Shown piece after piece: positions 52,854 to 62,171 of a stretch of DNA of 64,000 nt. The stretch covers positions 1 to 64,000 of the forward strand of contig NZ_SMRU01000010.1 of assembly GCF_004354015.1 (NCBI RefSeq), in the 5' to 3' direction. The notes below the pieces were generated by a model. That model ran no database searches and was not told the DNA's origin. It saw only the letters and a program-made list of their open reading frames with translations. A program made the position numbers and the translations under genes. Position 1 is the stretch's first letter; each line of letters begins with the position of its first letter. The stretch is from Arthrobacter terricola. GTDB taxonomy: Bacteria; Actinomycetota; Actinomycetes; Actinomycetales; Micrococcaceae.

Positions 52854-55417
52854 CCACCACGTCACGGCACGATTCTCCGGAACGGACCCCGCCGGCAGAT
52901 GCCGCCGAACCCGCGGACCTGCAAGATCTTCCCCTTCGGCGGCTGAAGCCCGGCCCCTGGGCATATCCGTGGGCGATGGCCGCAGCCATCTCCTTCGCGG
53001 TCCTCGGCACGGCCCTTTCGCTCAACGGGGTGTTCCGCGGCTGGATCTGGTTCATGCCGGCATTTACCACGGTGTGTACCGTGGCCGGGACGCTTGCCGT
53101 GCTTCGCGCCCTGCGGACGCCTTCGCTGCTCGTGGCCCTCGGCGGCCTGGTGTCCTTGGCGTTCATCCTCGATTTCATCTTTTTCCGGCCCGAAAGCATC
53201 GCGGGCTTCATCCCGTCCCAGGCGACCCTTGATGAACTGGGGCAGTTCCTCAAGCGGGCCGGGGACACCGTGGTCTCCGAGACGGCTCCCGTCGCTCCCA
53301 ACGCCGGCATAGTCTTCGTGGCCTGCGCGAGCCTTGGCCTTGTGGTTGTCCTCATGGATTCCTTGGCCGTTCCGCTCGGCATGCCCGCAACGAGCGGCCT
53401 GGGGCTGCTGGCCATCCTGGTCTTCCCGGCGACCATCAAGCCGCAAGGCTCCGGGCTTCTCGGCTATCTGGGTGCCGCCCTCGGATACCTTGTGGTCCTG
53501 GCGTGCAGCCAATGGTTCGCGCCGGACCCGCGCCTCCAGAGCGACAGGGCGCGCGGGGCAGGGCAACTCAAACGTTCCGCCGCCATCGGCGCCGCGGCCC
53601 TCGCCCTGAGCTTGCTGCTCCCCTTCGCGATTCCGGGCTTCGACCGCGGAACGTTCCCGGTCGGCTCGCGACTGAACCCCTGGGGCACCTCCAACGGCCT
53701 GAACCCCATGATCACTTTGGGAAACAGCCTGCGGAATCCCACGGGCAGCGGGCGGATCACCTACGCCACAAGCTCCACGGCCCCCGTTTACTTGCGTTCA
53801 GTGACGATTGACCACTTCGACGGCGACACTTGGGCCCCGGACGATCGTGAAGCCGCGAGGCGCATCGGCGCGGGACGCATCGCCCCGGATTATTCCCTTC
53901 CTGACGACCTCGTGAGGCAATTGACGGTGGTGGACACCGGCCAGTTCACGAGCCCCTACCTGCCCGTCCCCTACGCCCCGACGGCCGTGAACGGCTTGAG
54001 CGGGCGGTGGTCCTGGGATCCGGAAACCCTGAGCATCCGTGGCGAGGACACTACTAGCCGGAACCAGCAATACACCGTGTATTCGGCATTGCCGGCAGTG
54101 ACCGCGGTGGAATTGAGCCAGGCAAATGACAAGCCGGCATCGATCTCGCAGGATTTCACCCAGTTGCCCAGCAACGTCCCCGCCATCGTCCGCAATACGG
54201 CCAAGACAGTCACCGCCGGTGCCAACGGCAACTACGCCAAAGCGATGGCGATCCAGGACTACCTCCGCTCTTCCCAGTTCAGCTACTCGCTGCAGGCTCC
54301 GGTCCAGGGCGGCTACGACGGCAACGGAATGTCAGTGCTCGCGGACTTCCTCCAGAAGAAGAGCGGTTATTGCGTCCATTTCGCTTCGGCCATGGCGGTG
54401 ATGGCGCGGCTTGAGGGGATTCCCAGCCGCATCGCCGTCGGTTACGCTCCTGGCCACTCCACGGGCGTCACGGTTGCTGTTGCGGGGCAGGAACCGCTGC
54501 CCGAATTCGAAGTGGATGCCCGCGACGCACACGCGTGGCCCGAACTCTACTTCGAAGGCTACGGTTGGATCGCCTTTGAGCCGACCCCTTCGCGCGGCGT
54601 GGTTCCCGCCTACGCTTCCGACGCGACAGCGCCCAACGTCCCCAGCACCAGCCTGCACGACGAGAACCTGGTTCCAGGCGGAGCGACTTCCCAGCCAAGC
54701 ACTTCCGCCGGGCCGCAGCTCGCCGCTCCCGGCAAGGGCACGGCAACGAACGCCCGCACCGTGGTGGACCTCTATGCCGTCGCCGGAGCGTTGCTGGTGG
54801 CGGTCCTCCTGGCATCCCCACGGCTCATCCGCACCGGAATCCGGACGCGGCGCCTGCGTCCGGCGCGGTCGACACGCGCCGTCCATGCCGCCACGGCTAC
54901 CGGAGGCGGGCCCGCCCCGCCGGGCGACGGGCCCATCCTCGCGTGGGATGAACTTCAAGACCTCGCCACCGACTACGGCCTGCCGCCGGTGCCCAGCGAG
55001 ACTCCCCGGCATTTCGCCGCGCGCTTGAGCACCTCGGCGGCGCTCGGAGTGGGAAGGGCGGGCCACGCGACGCCGTCGGGCACCGACGACGACGCGCAGC
55101 TCGCCGTGGGATCGCTCACGAGCGATTTCGAACGGCAACGCTACGGCCCTCCGGAAGGATCCCGCACCGAAGGCGGGGACCTGCTGGAGCGCTCGACGGC
55201 GGCCGAGCGGATCGCTGCTGTCCACGTGGCTTTGCGGAACAACGCCGGCTGGTTCGCACGCTTCCGCGCGGACTGGTTCCCGCCGTCGTTGATGTCCACC
55301 TGGTCAAGGCGGGCGTTGTCGCCCGTCCGGTTGCTCCGCGGTGTTTCGATTTCGCTGGGGCGCCGCCTGGCGTGGTTTGGGCGCATGCTGCGTGCCGGGA
55401 TTCGCCGGCAGCGCTAA
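52850..55417 (+). CDS. Membrane transglutaminase-like protein, DUF3488 type (855 aa)
   Basis: Six or so membrane helices (residues about 40-270), a large extracytoplasmic transglutaminase/cysteine-peptidase fold and a last helix near 645 (VVDLYAVAGALLVAVLLA) followed by a charged cytoplasmic tail. The catalytic triad is visible: KKSGYCVHFASAMAVMARL (Cys), DARDAHAWPELYFEGYGW (His) and the following Asp/Glu region FEPTPSRG. It completes the MoxR-DUF58-transglutaminase operon. The substrate is unknown; cell-envelope protein processing or crosslinking is a guess from family context. Confidence 0.9.
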   Translation: MTTTSRHDSPERTPPADAAEPADLQDLPLRRLKPGPWAYPWAMAAAISFAVLGTALSLNGVFRGWIWFMPAFTTVCTVAGTLAVLRALRTPSLLVALGGLVSLAFILDFIFFRPESIAGFIPSQATLDELGQFLKRAGDTVVSETAPVAPNAGIVFVACASLGLVVVLMDSLAVPLGMPATSGLGLLAILVFPATIKPQGSGLLGYLGAALGYLVVLACSQWFAPDPRLQSDRARGAGQLKRSAAIGAAALALSLLLPFAIPGFDRGTFPVGSRLNPWGTSNGLNPMITLGNSLRNPTGSGRITYATSSTAPVYLRSVTIDHFDGDTWAPDDREAARRIGAGRIAPDYSLPDDLVRQLTVVDTGQFTSPYLPVPYAPTAVNGLSGRWSWDPETLSIRGEDTTSRNQQYTVYSALPAVTAVELSQANDKPASISQDFTQLPSNVPAIVRNTAKTVTAGANGNYAKAMAIQDYLRSSQFSYSLQAPVQGGYDGNGMSVLADFLQKKSGYCVHFASAMAVMARLEGIPSRIAVGYAPGHSTGVTVAVAGQEPLPEFEVDARDAHAWPELYFEGYGWIAFEPTPSRGVVPAYASDATAPNVPSTSLHDENLVPGGATSQPSTSAGPQLAAPGKGTATNARTVVDLYAVAGALLVAVLLASPRLIRTGIRTRRLRPARSTRAVHAATATGGGPAPPGDGPILAWDELQDLATDYGLPPVPSETPRHFAARLSTSAALGVGRAGHATPSGTDDDAQLAVGSLTSDFERQRYGPPEGSRTEGGDLLERSTAAERIAAVHVALRNNAGWFARFRADWFPPSLMSTWSRRALSPVRLLRGVSISLGRRLAWFGRMLRAGIRRQR

Positions 55418-55430
55418 GCGGGACACGCAA

Positions 55431-55470
55431 AAAGCAGGGCACCGGAGCCATGGATCCGGTGCCCTGCTTT
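55431..55470. terminator. Bidirectional terminator
   Basis: Perfect 15-bp stem AAAGCAGGGCACCGG (55431-55445) with 55456-55470 and a 10-base loop, A-rich before and T-rich after, between the convergent transglutaminase and gabD genes. Confidence 0.9.
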
Positions 55471-55492
55471 GCTAGCGCTTAGCGGTTAGCGG

Positions 55493-56974
55493 TTAGTCCG
55501 CGTAGGGGTCGGCGATGCCGACGTACTGGGTGGTGAGGTATTCCTCGATGCCCTCGAAGCCGCCTTCACGTCCCAGGCCGGACTGCTTCACGCCACCGAA
55601 CGGGGCTGCCGCATTAGAGATAACACCCGCGTTGAGGCCCAGCATGCCGGTCTCGATCCGTTCGCTGACGCGCAGGCCGCGGTTCAGGTCCTTCGTGTAG
55701 ACGTAGGCAACCAGGCCGTACTCGGTGTTGTTGGCCAGCTGGATGGCTTCGTCTTCGCTCTTGAAGGTCACGATCGGAGCCACCGGCCCGAAGATCTCTT
55801 CTTTGAGGATGCGGGCGTCCGCCGAGACGTTCTTCAGGACCGTGGGCTGGTAGAAGTAGCCCGGGCCGTCCACCGGGGCGCCGCCGGTGACGGCGACGGC
55901 GCCGTTGGCAACGGCGTCGGAGACGAGGGCATGCACGCCGTTGCGGGCCTTGCCGTCGATCAGCGGACCCACCGTAGAGTCCGCCTCCGTGCCGCGGGCC
56001 GGGTTCAGTGCAGCGATCTTCGCGGCGAACTTCTCCGCGAAGGAATCCGCGATGGAGTCGTGCACGATGAAGCGGTTCGCCGCCGTGCAGGCCTCGCCCA
56101 TGTTGCGCATCTTGGCCGCGACAGCGCCTTCGACGGCCTTGTCCAGGTCGGCGTCTTCGAAGACCACGAACGGGGCGTTGCCGCCGAGTTCCATGGAGCT
56201 GCGCAGTACCTTGTCCGCGGCTTCACGCATGAGGGCCTGGCCCACAGGGGTGGAACCGGTGAAGGAAATCTTCCGCAGGCGGTCGTCCTTGATGAGCGGC
56301 CCGGTGACAGCACCCGCGGTGGAGGTCTGGATGACGTTCAGGACACCAGCGGGCAGGCCGGCTTCCTGCATGACCTGGGCGAACAGCAGGCTGGTCAGCG
56401 GCGTCAGGTTGGCCGGCTTAAGCACCATGGTGCAGCCCGCGGCAACAGCGGGAGCGATCTTGCGGGTAGCCATGGCCAGCGGGAAGTTCCACGGAGTGAT
56501 CAGCAAGCACGGACCAACGGGCTTCTTCTGCACGAGAATGCGGTTCTTGCCGTCCGGAGCGGCGGAGTAACGGCCGGAGACGCGCACGGCTTCCTCGGAG
56601 AACCAGCGAAGGAATTCGGCACCGTAGGCAACCTCACCGCGGGCTTCAGCCAACGGCTTGCCCATTTCCAGGGTCATGAGCAGCGCGAAGTCTTCGGCGC
56701 GGGCCGTGACGAGCTCGAACGCCCGGCGCAGGATCTCGCCGCGTTCGCGGGGAGCGGTACGGGCCCAGGACGCCTGGGCAGCGGCGGCGGCGTCGAGGGC
56801 CGCGGCACCGTCTTCCGTTCCGGCATCGGAAATGCTCACGAGCACCTTGCCCGTGGCGGGATCCTCGACGTCGAACGTCTTCCCGGACGCGGCAGGCAAC
56901 CACTGGCCGTTGATGAGCAGACCCGTGGGAACGGAGGCGAGAAGTTCGCTTTCGCGATCGGCGGTAACAGTCAC
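55493..56974 (-). CDS. gabD: NAD(P)-dependent succinate-semialdehyde dehydrogenase (493 aa)
   Basis: Aldehyde dehydrogenase family; last step of GABA breakdown to succinate. NAD-binding ITPWNFPLAMATRKIAPA, KPANLTPLTSL, FTGSTPVGQ; catalytic MELGGNAPF (Glu) and NMGEACTAANRF (Cys). Length and these motifs fit GabD; a related semialdehyde substrate cannot be excluded. It is monocistronic, with 170 gene-free bases upstream. Confidence 0.85.
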   Translation of the reverse strand: MTVTADRESELLASVPTGLLINGQWLPAASGKTFDVEDPATGKVLVSISDAGTEDGAAALDAAAAAQASWARTAPRERGEILRRAFELVTARAEDFALLMTLEMGKPLAEARGEVAYGAEFLRWFSEEAVRVSGRYSAAPDGKNRILVQKKPVGPCLLITPWNFPLAMATRKIAPAVAAGCTMVLKPANLTPLTSLLFAQVMQEAGLPAGVLNVIQTSTAGAVTGPLIKDDRLRKISFTGSTPVGQALMREAADKVLRSSMELGGNAPFVVFEDADLDKAVEGAVAAKMRNMGEACTAANRFIVHDSIADSFAEKFAAKIAALNPARGTEADSTVGPLIDGKARNGVHALVSDAVANGAVAVTGGAPVDGPGYFYQPTVLKNVSADARILKEEIFGPVAPIVTFKSEDEAIQLANNTEYGLVAYVYTKDLNRGLRVSERIETGMLGLNAGVISNAAAPFGGVKQSGLGREGGFEGIEEYLTTQYVGIADPYAD

Positions 56975-57147
56975 AGTGACTCCTTCGTCAGTCAGTGCTC
57001 TTTGGAGGGATGCACCAACCCTTGTTGGGTGGAATTACTGCCACGGTACTGCTCGCCGCGAAGCAGTGTCTACGCCTTCGCGCACTGCCGGGGCCTTGCC
57101 GGATTGTGCACTTGCACAGCCGCGCACACGGCGTCCGGGATCGGTCC

Positions 57148-58047
57148 TCAGCGGGCGGCGAGGACCGCGGAATACAACTCGCGCTTGCTGACGCGGGCGT
57201 CATCAGCCACTGCCGCAACAGCTTCCTTGAGCCTGACGCCTTGCGCCACAAGCGCGTTGACCGCGGCCACGTGGTCCTCCGGAGCGCCCGGCGCCTGTTC
57301 GGGTGCACCAGCCACAACTACGGCAATTTCACCGCGTACCTCGTTGTTCTCCGCCCATTCCAGCAGTTCACGGACGCTTCCCCGCAGGACTTCTTCGTAG
57401 GTCTTGGTCAGTTCGCGGCACACGGCGATCCGGCGATCCGGACCGAACCGCTCGTGCAGTGCCCGCAGCATCGGTTCAAGCCGGTGCGGCGCTTCGAAGA
57501 ACACCATCGTTCTGCGCTCCCCGGCAAGGTCCGCGAGGCGGGAACTGCGTTCACCGGCTTTGCGTGGAAGGAAACCCTCGAAGCAAAAGCGGTCGGTGGG
57601 CAGCCCGGACAACGCGAGCGCGGTCAGGACAGCCGACGGGCCCGGAAACGCCGTCACTGAGAGCCCGGCCGCCACCGCTCCCTCCACGAGGCGGAAGCCG
57701 GGGTCCGAGACTGCCGGCATACCGGCGTCGCTTACCATGATAATGGTCTTGCCCGCCCGGACCTGCTCGAGGAGTTCCTCGGTCTTGGCGGCCTCGTTGT
57801 GTTCGTGGTAGCTGATGACACGGCCTCCCACGGTGATGCCGAGGGAGTGGACCAAGCGATGCAGGCGCCGGGTGTCCTCGGCCGCAACGATGTCGGCTGT
57901 CTGGAGCAACTCGATGAGCCTGCCGGACGCATCGCCCACATTCCCGATGGGCGTGGCGGCGAGGACAATCCGTCCAGTCCCATCGCCCGTCGCCGGAAGC
58001 ACGGGTGCTTCGGTGGAATCGTCCCGGGAGCTCAGCTGATCAGTCAC
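57148..58047 (-). CDS. rsmI: 16S rRNA 2'-O-methyltransferase RsmI (299 aa)
   Basis: Methylates the ribose of C1402 in 16S rRNA. Motifs: LAATPIGNVGDASGRLIELLQ, AAEDTRRLHRLVHSLGI, ISYHEHNEAAKTEELLEQV, VSDAGMPAVSDPGFRLV and AFPGPSAVLTALALSGLP, all standard. It is divergent from the mannosyltransferase gene, as is common in actinobacteria. Confidence 0.95.
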   Translation of the reverse strand: MTDQLSSRDDSTEAPVLPATGDGTGRIVLAATPIGNVGDASGRLIELLQTADIVAAEDTRRLHRLVHSLGITVGGRVISYHEHNEAAKTEELLEQVRAGKTIIMVSDAGMPAVSDPGFRLVEGAVAAGLSVTAFPGPSAVLTALALSGLPTDRFCFEGFLPRKAGERSSRLADLAGERRTMVFFEAPHRLEPMLRALHERFGPDRRIAVCRELTKTYEEVLRGSVRELLEWAENNEVRGEIAVVVAGAPEQAPGAPEDHVAAVNALVAQGVRLKEAVAAVADDARVSKRELYSAVLAAR

Positions 58048-58088
58048 CCGTCCAGCCTAGTCCCCCGCGCCGGTGGCGGGTTTCCTGT

Positions 58089-58136
58089 TTCAGGGAGCCA
58101 CCGGTTCAGGGAGCTGCCCGTTCAGGGACCTGCCGG
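58089..58136 (+). repeat. 16-bp tandem repeat, three copies
   Basis: Units starting TTCAGGGA at 58089, 58105 and 58121 (the rest of each 16-base unit differs at a few positions) lie in the short divergent region between rsmI and the mannosyltransferase gene, right where its promoter should be. Confidence 0.75.
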
Positions 58137-58150
58137 GGGCAAAAGGTAGC

Positions 58151-59836
58151 ATGGGCCGAGTGACCGATACCTCCGTGCGCCCCGTTCCCCACACCAGGTC
58201 CACAGGGGCCTCGCTGAAACGGCCTTGGATAGTACGGCCCCAGGATGCCTTCACGGCCGAGGCCCTGCGCACGCGGCTCATCGGTAGCATCCAAAGCTGG
58301 CGTGACTATCCGCCCACCTTACGGCTCTGGTTCTGGTTGATCCCGACCATCACCACCGTCATCGGCGGAATCCTGCGGTTTGTGCGCCTCGGCGACCCCC
58401 ACAGCCTCGTCTTCGATGAAACCTATTACGTCAAAGACGCCTACTCGTACCTGGTCAGCGGCTACGAGAGGGCCTGGCCGGACAAAGCCAACGACGCCTT
58501 CAACGCCGGCAATCCGAACGTCCTGCTCAACTCCCCCGAATACGTGGTCCACCCTCCGGTGGGAAAGTGGATGATCGCGTTCGGCATGTGGCTCTTCGGT
58601 TCGGACAATTCGTTCGGCTGGCGTTTTTCGGCCGCGCTCACTGGAACCCTCTCCATCTTCATGCTCGCGCTGATTGCCCTGAAGCTCTTCCGGTCCCACA
58701 TCCTGGGAGCCCTCTCGGGACTCCTGCTCGCCATCGACGGCCACCACTTGGTGATGTCGCGCACCTCGTTGCTGGACATCTTCCTGATGTTCTGGCTGCT
58801 CGCCGCGTTCGGTGCACTCTTGATGGATCGCGACGACGGCCGGCGCCGGCTGGCTGCCCGGCTCGCCGCGTTGGCGCGAGCCTCGAAAGACGGCCGCCCC
58901 ACGCCATTCCAACTCGCCTCAGGCCCGCGGCTCGGCTTCCGCTGGTGGCGCTTGGCGGCCGGCGTGTGCCTCGGCTTGGCCGTAGGCACCAAATGGTCGG
59001 CGTTGTTCTTCGTCGCCGTGTTCGGCCTGATGACCGTTTTCTGGGACATGAGCGCCCGACGCATCGCGGGCATCCGGAGCTGGCCCAGCTCGGCGATCAT
59101 CAAGGACGGAATACCGGCGTTCTTCACCATGATCCCGGTGGCCGCCGCCGTGTACTTGTCCACCTGGACCGGCTGGTTCCTCTCCAAGGACGCCTATTAC
59201 CGGACGTGGGCTGACAGCAACCCTTCCGCAACCTGGGGCTGGATTCCCGGTCCGCTGCGGTCGCTCGCTTACTACCACCTGCAGGCGTACAACTTCCACC
59301 AGAGCCTCAGCGCGCCGCACCCGTACCAATCGAGTCCGTGGACCTGGCTGGTAATGGGCCGGCCGACGTCGTTCTACTACGAGTCCCCCCAACCAGGAAC
59401 TCCTGGCTGCACGGTGCCGAACTGCACCTCGGCGATCTTGTCGGTAGGCAATCCCGTGATTTGGTGGGGGGCCACCATCGCGCTCTTCGTGGTCCTCTTC
59501 TGGTGGGCGGGACGGCGGGACTGGCGTGCCGGAGCGATCCTCTCAGGGATGGCCGCGGGCTACCTCCCATGGTTCATGTATCCGGAACGCACAATGTTCT
59601 ACTTCTACGCGATTTCCTTCGAACCGTTCATGGTCCTGGGCCTCGCCTACGGACTGGGCCTGGTGCTCGGCCGGAGCGACGATCCGCCGTGGCGGCGCCG
59701 CTCCGGCCTGTACCTGGTGGGCCTGGTAGTAGTCGTGGCTGTGCTCTTGTCCGCGTTCTTCTATCCGATATGGACGGCGGAGACCATCAGCTACCAGGAC
59801 TGGCGCATGCGTATGTGGATGCCTTCCTGGATCTGA
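58151..59836 (+). CDS. Dolichyl/polyprenyl-phosphate-mannose protein mannosyltransferase (561 aa)
   Basis: Membrane GT-39 enzyme that O-mannosylates exported proteins using polyprenyl-phosphate-mannose. ATG at 58151 (GTG at 58160 also possible). The first external loop holds the catalytic Asp-Glu (SLVFDETYYVKDAYSYL), followed by EYVVHPPVGKWMIAFG and about ten membrane helices, and the C-terminal PWFMYPERTMFYFYAISFEPFM typical of actinobacterial Pmt. Thr/Pro-rich exported proteins such as those at 18137 and 2148-5556 are possible acceptors, which is inference. Confidence 0.92.
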   Translation: MGRVTDTSVRPVPHTRSTGASLKRPWIVRPQDAFTAEALRTRLIGSIQSWRDYPPTLRLWFWLIPTITTVIGGILRFVRLGDPHSLVFDETYYVKDAYSYLVSGYERAWPDKANDAFNAGNPNVLLNSPEYVVHPPVGKWMIAFGMWLFGSDNSFGWRFSAALTGTLSIFMLALIALKLFRSHILGALSGLLLAIDGHHLVMSRTSLLDIFLMFWLLAAFGALLMDRDDGRRRLAARLAALARASKDGRPTPFQLASGPRLGFRWWRLAAGVCLGLAVGTKWSALFFVAVFGLMTVFWDMSARRIAGIRSWPSSAIIKDGIPAFFTMIPVAAAVYLSTWTGWFLSKDAYYRTWADSNPSATWGWIPGPLRSLAYYHLQAYNFHQSLSAPHPYQSSPWTWLVMGRPTSFYYESPQPGTPGCTVPNCTSAILSVGNPVIWWGATIALFVVLFWWAGRRDWRAGAILSGMAAGYLPWFMYPERTMFYFYAISFEPFMVLGLAYGLGLVLGRSDDPPWRRRSGLYLVGLVVVVAVLLSAFFYPIWTAETISYQDWRMRMWMPSWI

Positions 59837-59840
59837 CGGG

Positions 59841-60956
59841 CTACTTCTCGAGCGGTTCCGCTTCCAGTTCGGCTTCCTCGTCAGTGGATTCGCCTTCGGC
59901 CGTCTTCGCGGCAGCGTTCTTCTTGGGTGACAGTCCCCGGCGGCGACGCGTTGGCCACGTGAAGATCAGCGTCAGCAAGGACGTGAGGAAGACCAGGACG
60001 CCGATCGCGAGGCCCGCGTCCATCCAGAACTGACCGGGGAACAAGCGGATCAAGGTGTCGTCCAAGGCAAAGGTCCACGTGCCGTTGGCGAAGAAAATCT
60101 CGTGGAAGTCGGTGAAGAACTGCTGCCAGCCGAGCATCGCGAGCGTGCCCAGTCCCAGGATCAGCACCAGCGTAATGATCGATCCCGCAAACAAGCCCCG
60201 GCGGATTCCACCCTTGCTCCGCTTGCGCAGGTAAAGCATCGCGATGATTCCGATGATCGCCAGGAGGGTGCCCGCACCAAACGCGGACAACATCACGGTC
60301 TTGACGTCGGCCATGTGGGCAACTTCGCCGTCCTTGAACAGCTTCTCGCCGTTCTGGTTGACGAGGCCGCCTAGGTAGCGCGGTCCCGCCCAGTTGCTGA
60401 GGTAGTCCACGGCATAGGAACCGTAAGTCATCCGGTCGTCGGCGTTGAAGCCATAACCGTCGCCCGGGAATCCGGGACGGTAGTACTCCACCCACAGGAA
60501 GAGCGGGCTGGTGACGGCGCGGATGGCAAGCACCAGGAGGACTACCGGGTAGAAGATGGCAAGGATGACTTGAAAGACACGGGGGGCCACCGGCTTGGCG
60601 TTGGCTGCCTGTTCGCGCTCGTGGTTCCGCCGTTCAACTTCCGATTCCGGCGGGCGGACCTGGAGGGCCGACGTCGGCAAGGGCTCCGCGAAGAGGGCGG
60701 GTTCGGCCCCGGCTTCGGCTGCTTCCGCGGCCTTGCGGTCGGCGCGGGTCTCCGGCTGCCCGGGCTCCGCGGCGCTGGAAACCGGACGGGAGACGGTCGG
60801 CCCGCCGCCTGTCCGGGCAGCGGGGCCTGAAACTACCGGTACGGCCGTTTCTCCCGCGGACTTGGGGGAAGGTTTCATCCATTCGAAGGCGGGCTCATCG
60901 CCGTCGTCATTGAAATCCGCGTCCGGCTCTTTGGGAATCGGGCTCTTCTCGGTCAC
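59841..60956 (-). CDS. TIGR01906-family integral membrane protein (371 aa)
   Basis: GTG at 60956 with GGAAG upstream is chosen; a longer frame to 61010 lacks a ribosome binding site. A charged, Pro/Ala-rich cytoplasmic stretch of about 125 residues precedes membrane helices. Characteristic segments: EYYRPGFPGDGYGFNADDRMTYG, VAHMADVKTVM, FTDFHEIFFANGTWTF and LIRLFPGQFW, shared by DUF1461 proteins in actinobacteria and lactic acid bacteria. Function is unknown. The tail is Glu/Ala-rich. It converges with the mannosyltransferase gene, with 4 bases between stops. Confidence 0.85.
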   Translation of the reverse strand: MTEKSPIPKEPDADFNDDGDEPAFEWMKPSPKSAGETAVPVVSGPAARTGGGPTVSRPVSSAAEPGQPETRADRKAAEAAEAGAEPALFAEPLPTSALQVRPPESEVERRNHEREQAANAKPVAPRVFQVILAIFYPVVLLVLAIRAVTSPLFLWVEYYRPGFPGDGYGFNADDRMTYGSYAVDYLSNWAGPRYLGGLVNQNGEKLFKDGEVAHMADVKTVMLSAFGAGTLLAIIGIIAMLYLRKRSKGGIRRGLFAGSIITLVLILGLGTLAMLGWQQFFTDFHEIFFANGTWTFALDDTLIRLFPGQFWMDAGLAIGVLVFLTSLLTLIFTWPTRRRRGLSPKKNAAAKTAEGESTDEEAELEAEPLEK

Positions 60957-61097
60957 TTCAGCTTCACTTCCGTAGGATTCACATGCCAGGCAAGAACGGT
61001 ATGCCGGCAATCTTCTCTGCCACCGAGCCTACAGTCAGCCCTTCCGCGGAACGAGCATCCAGCCCGGTGAAAGCCGGATTGCAACCAGACCGTGCCC

Positions 61098-62090
61098 TTA
61101 GGCAGCGATCTCACGGTATCCGGCGTCGTTGCTGTCCAGGTCTCCCGTGGCTCCGGCACGGTACGCCCGCCCGCCCAGTACCAGGGCGTAAGTCCAATAT
61201 GCCGCCAGGACGATCGAGCCGATGAGGATCTTGGCCCACACGGGAAGGGGGCTGGGCGTAATAAAGGCTTCGACCAGGCCGGAGACGAACAGGACAAGCA
61301 CCAGGCCCAACGCCACCGTGATCAAAGAGCGTCCCTCGTCCGCCACGGCCTGGGTCCGTCGGCGGGGTCCCGGTGAAACCCACGCCCAGAAAATCCGAAG
61401 GCCTGCGGCCGACGCAATGAACACAGCCGTCAATTCCATGAGGCCATGCGGGAGGATGTAGCTGAAAAACACGTCTGCCTTGCCGGAGGCGGCAAACACG
61501 CCGGCCGCAATTCCCACGCCCTGCGCATTCGAGAACAGCATGTATGGCACCCAAAAACCAGTGATGCCCAACGCCACGGACTGCGCACCGATCCACGCAT
61601 TGTTCGTCCAGACAGCACCGGCGAAGGACGCCGCGGGGTTCTCCGAGTAGTAGTCAACGAACTCGCTGTCCACGTACCGTTTCACGGCGCTGCTGCTTCC
61701 GAGGGCACGCAGCGCATCCGGCGACGTTCCGATCCAGAGGGCATAGGCCGTAGCCACCAGGAGGAAGAAAACGCCGCAGCACACGGTCAGCCAACGCAAT
61801 CTGTAGAACGCGGCCGGTAGGGACACCACGAAGAAGCGGGCGAGGTCTTCCATGAAGTTCGAGCGCGCTCCCGTGAACCGGGTGCGCGCCTGGGCGAGCG
61901 CCGCGGACAGCGAAGAGGACAAGGCGCTCTCCGGATCCACCGATCGGATCAGCGACAAGTGGGACGACGCCGTCTGGTACAGGCGCAAGAGTTCATCCGC
62001 TTCGCCGCCGTCGAGGCGTCGTTTGTGCGCGAGATCGTGCAAACGCGCCCACTTGGGGCTGTTCACGACCGTGAAGGCATCGATGTCCAC
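61098..62090 (-). CDS. SpoIIM-like (DUF95) membrane protein (330 aa)
   Basis: Related to stage II sporulation protein M, though this group does not sporulate. A cytoplasmic N-terminal helical domain (MDIDAFTVVNSPKWARLHDLAHKRR) is followed by four or five membrane helices with the family motifs NNAWIGAQSVALGI, SNAQGVGIAAGVFA and LPHGLMELTAVFIASAAGLR. It is divergent from an RDD gene, a pairing often seen near MoxR/DUF58 clusters. The role is unknown; a connection with cell-wall or membrane transport is conceivable. Confidence 0.88.
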   Translation of the reverse strand: MDIDAFTVVNSPKWARLHDLAHKRRLDGGEADELLRLYQTASSHLSLIRSVDPESALSSSLSAALAQARTRFTGARSNFMEDLARFFVVSLPAAFYRLRWLTVCCGVFFLLVATAYALWIGTSPDALRALGSSSAVKRYVDSEFVDYYSENPAASFAGAVWTNNAWIGAQSVALGITGFWVPYMLFSNAQGVGIAAGVFAASGKADVFFSYILPHGLMELTAVFIASAAGLRIFWAWVSPGPRRRTQAVADEGRSLITVALGLVLVLFVSGLVEAFITPSPLPVWAKILIGSIVLAAYWTYALVLGGRAYRAGATGDLDSNDAGYREIAA

Positions 62091-62171
62091 GGCACTACCC
62101 TAGCCCCGCTACACTCGATCCAGCGGGATCCGTCCGGCCCCGCTCACGTCGAAGGTGTTCGTGGGGGCGGC

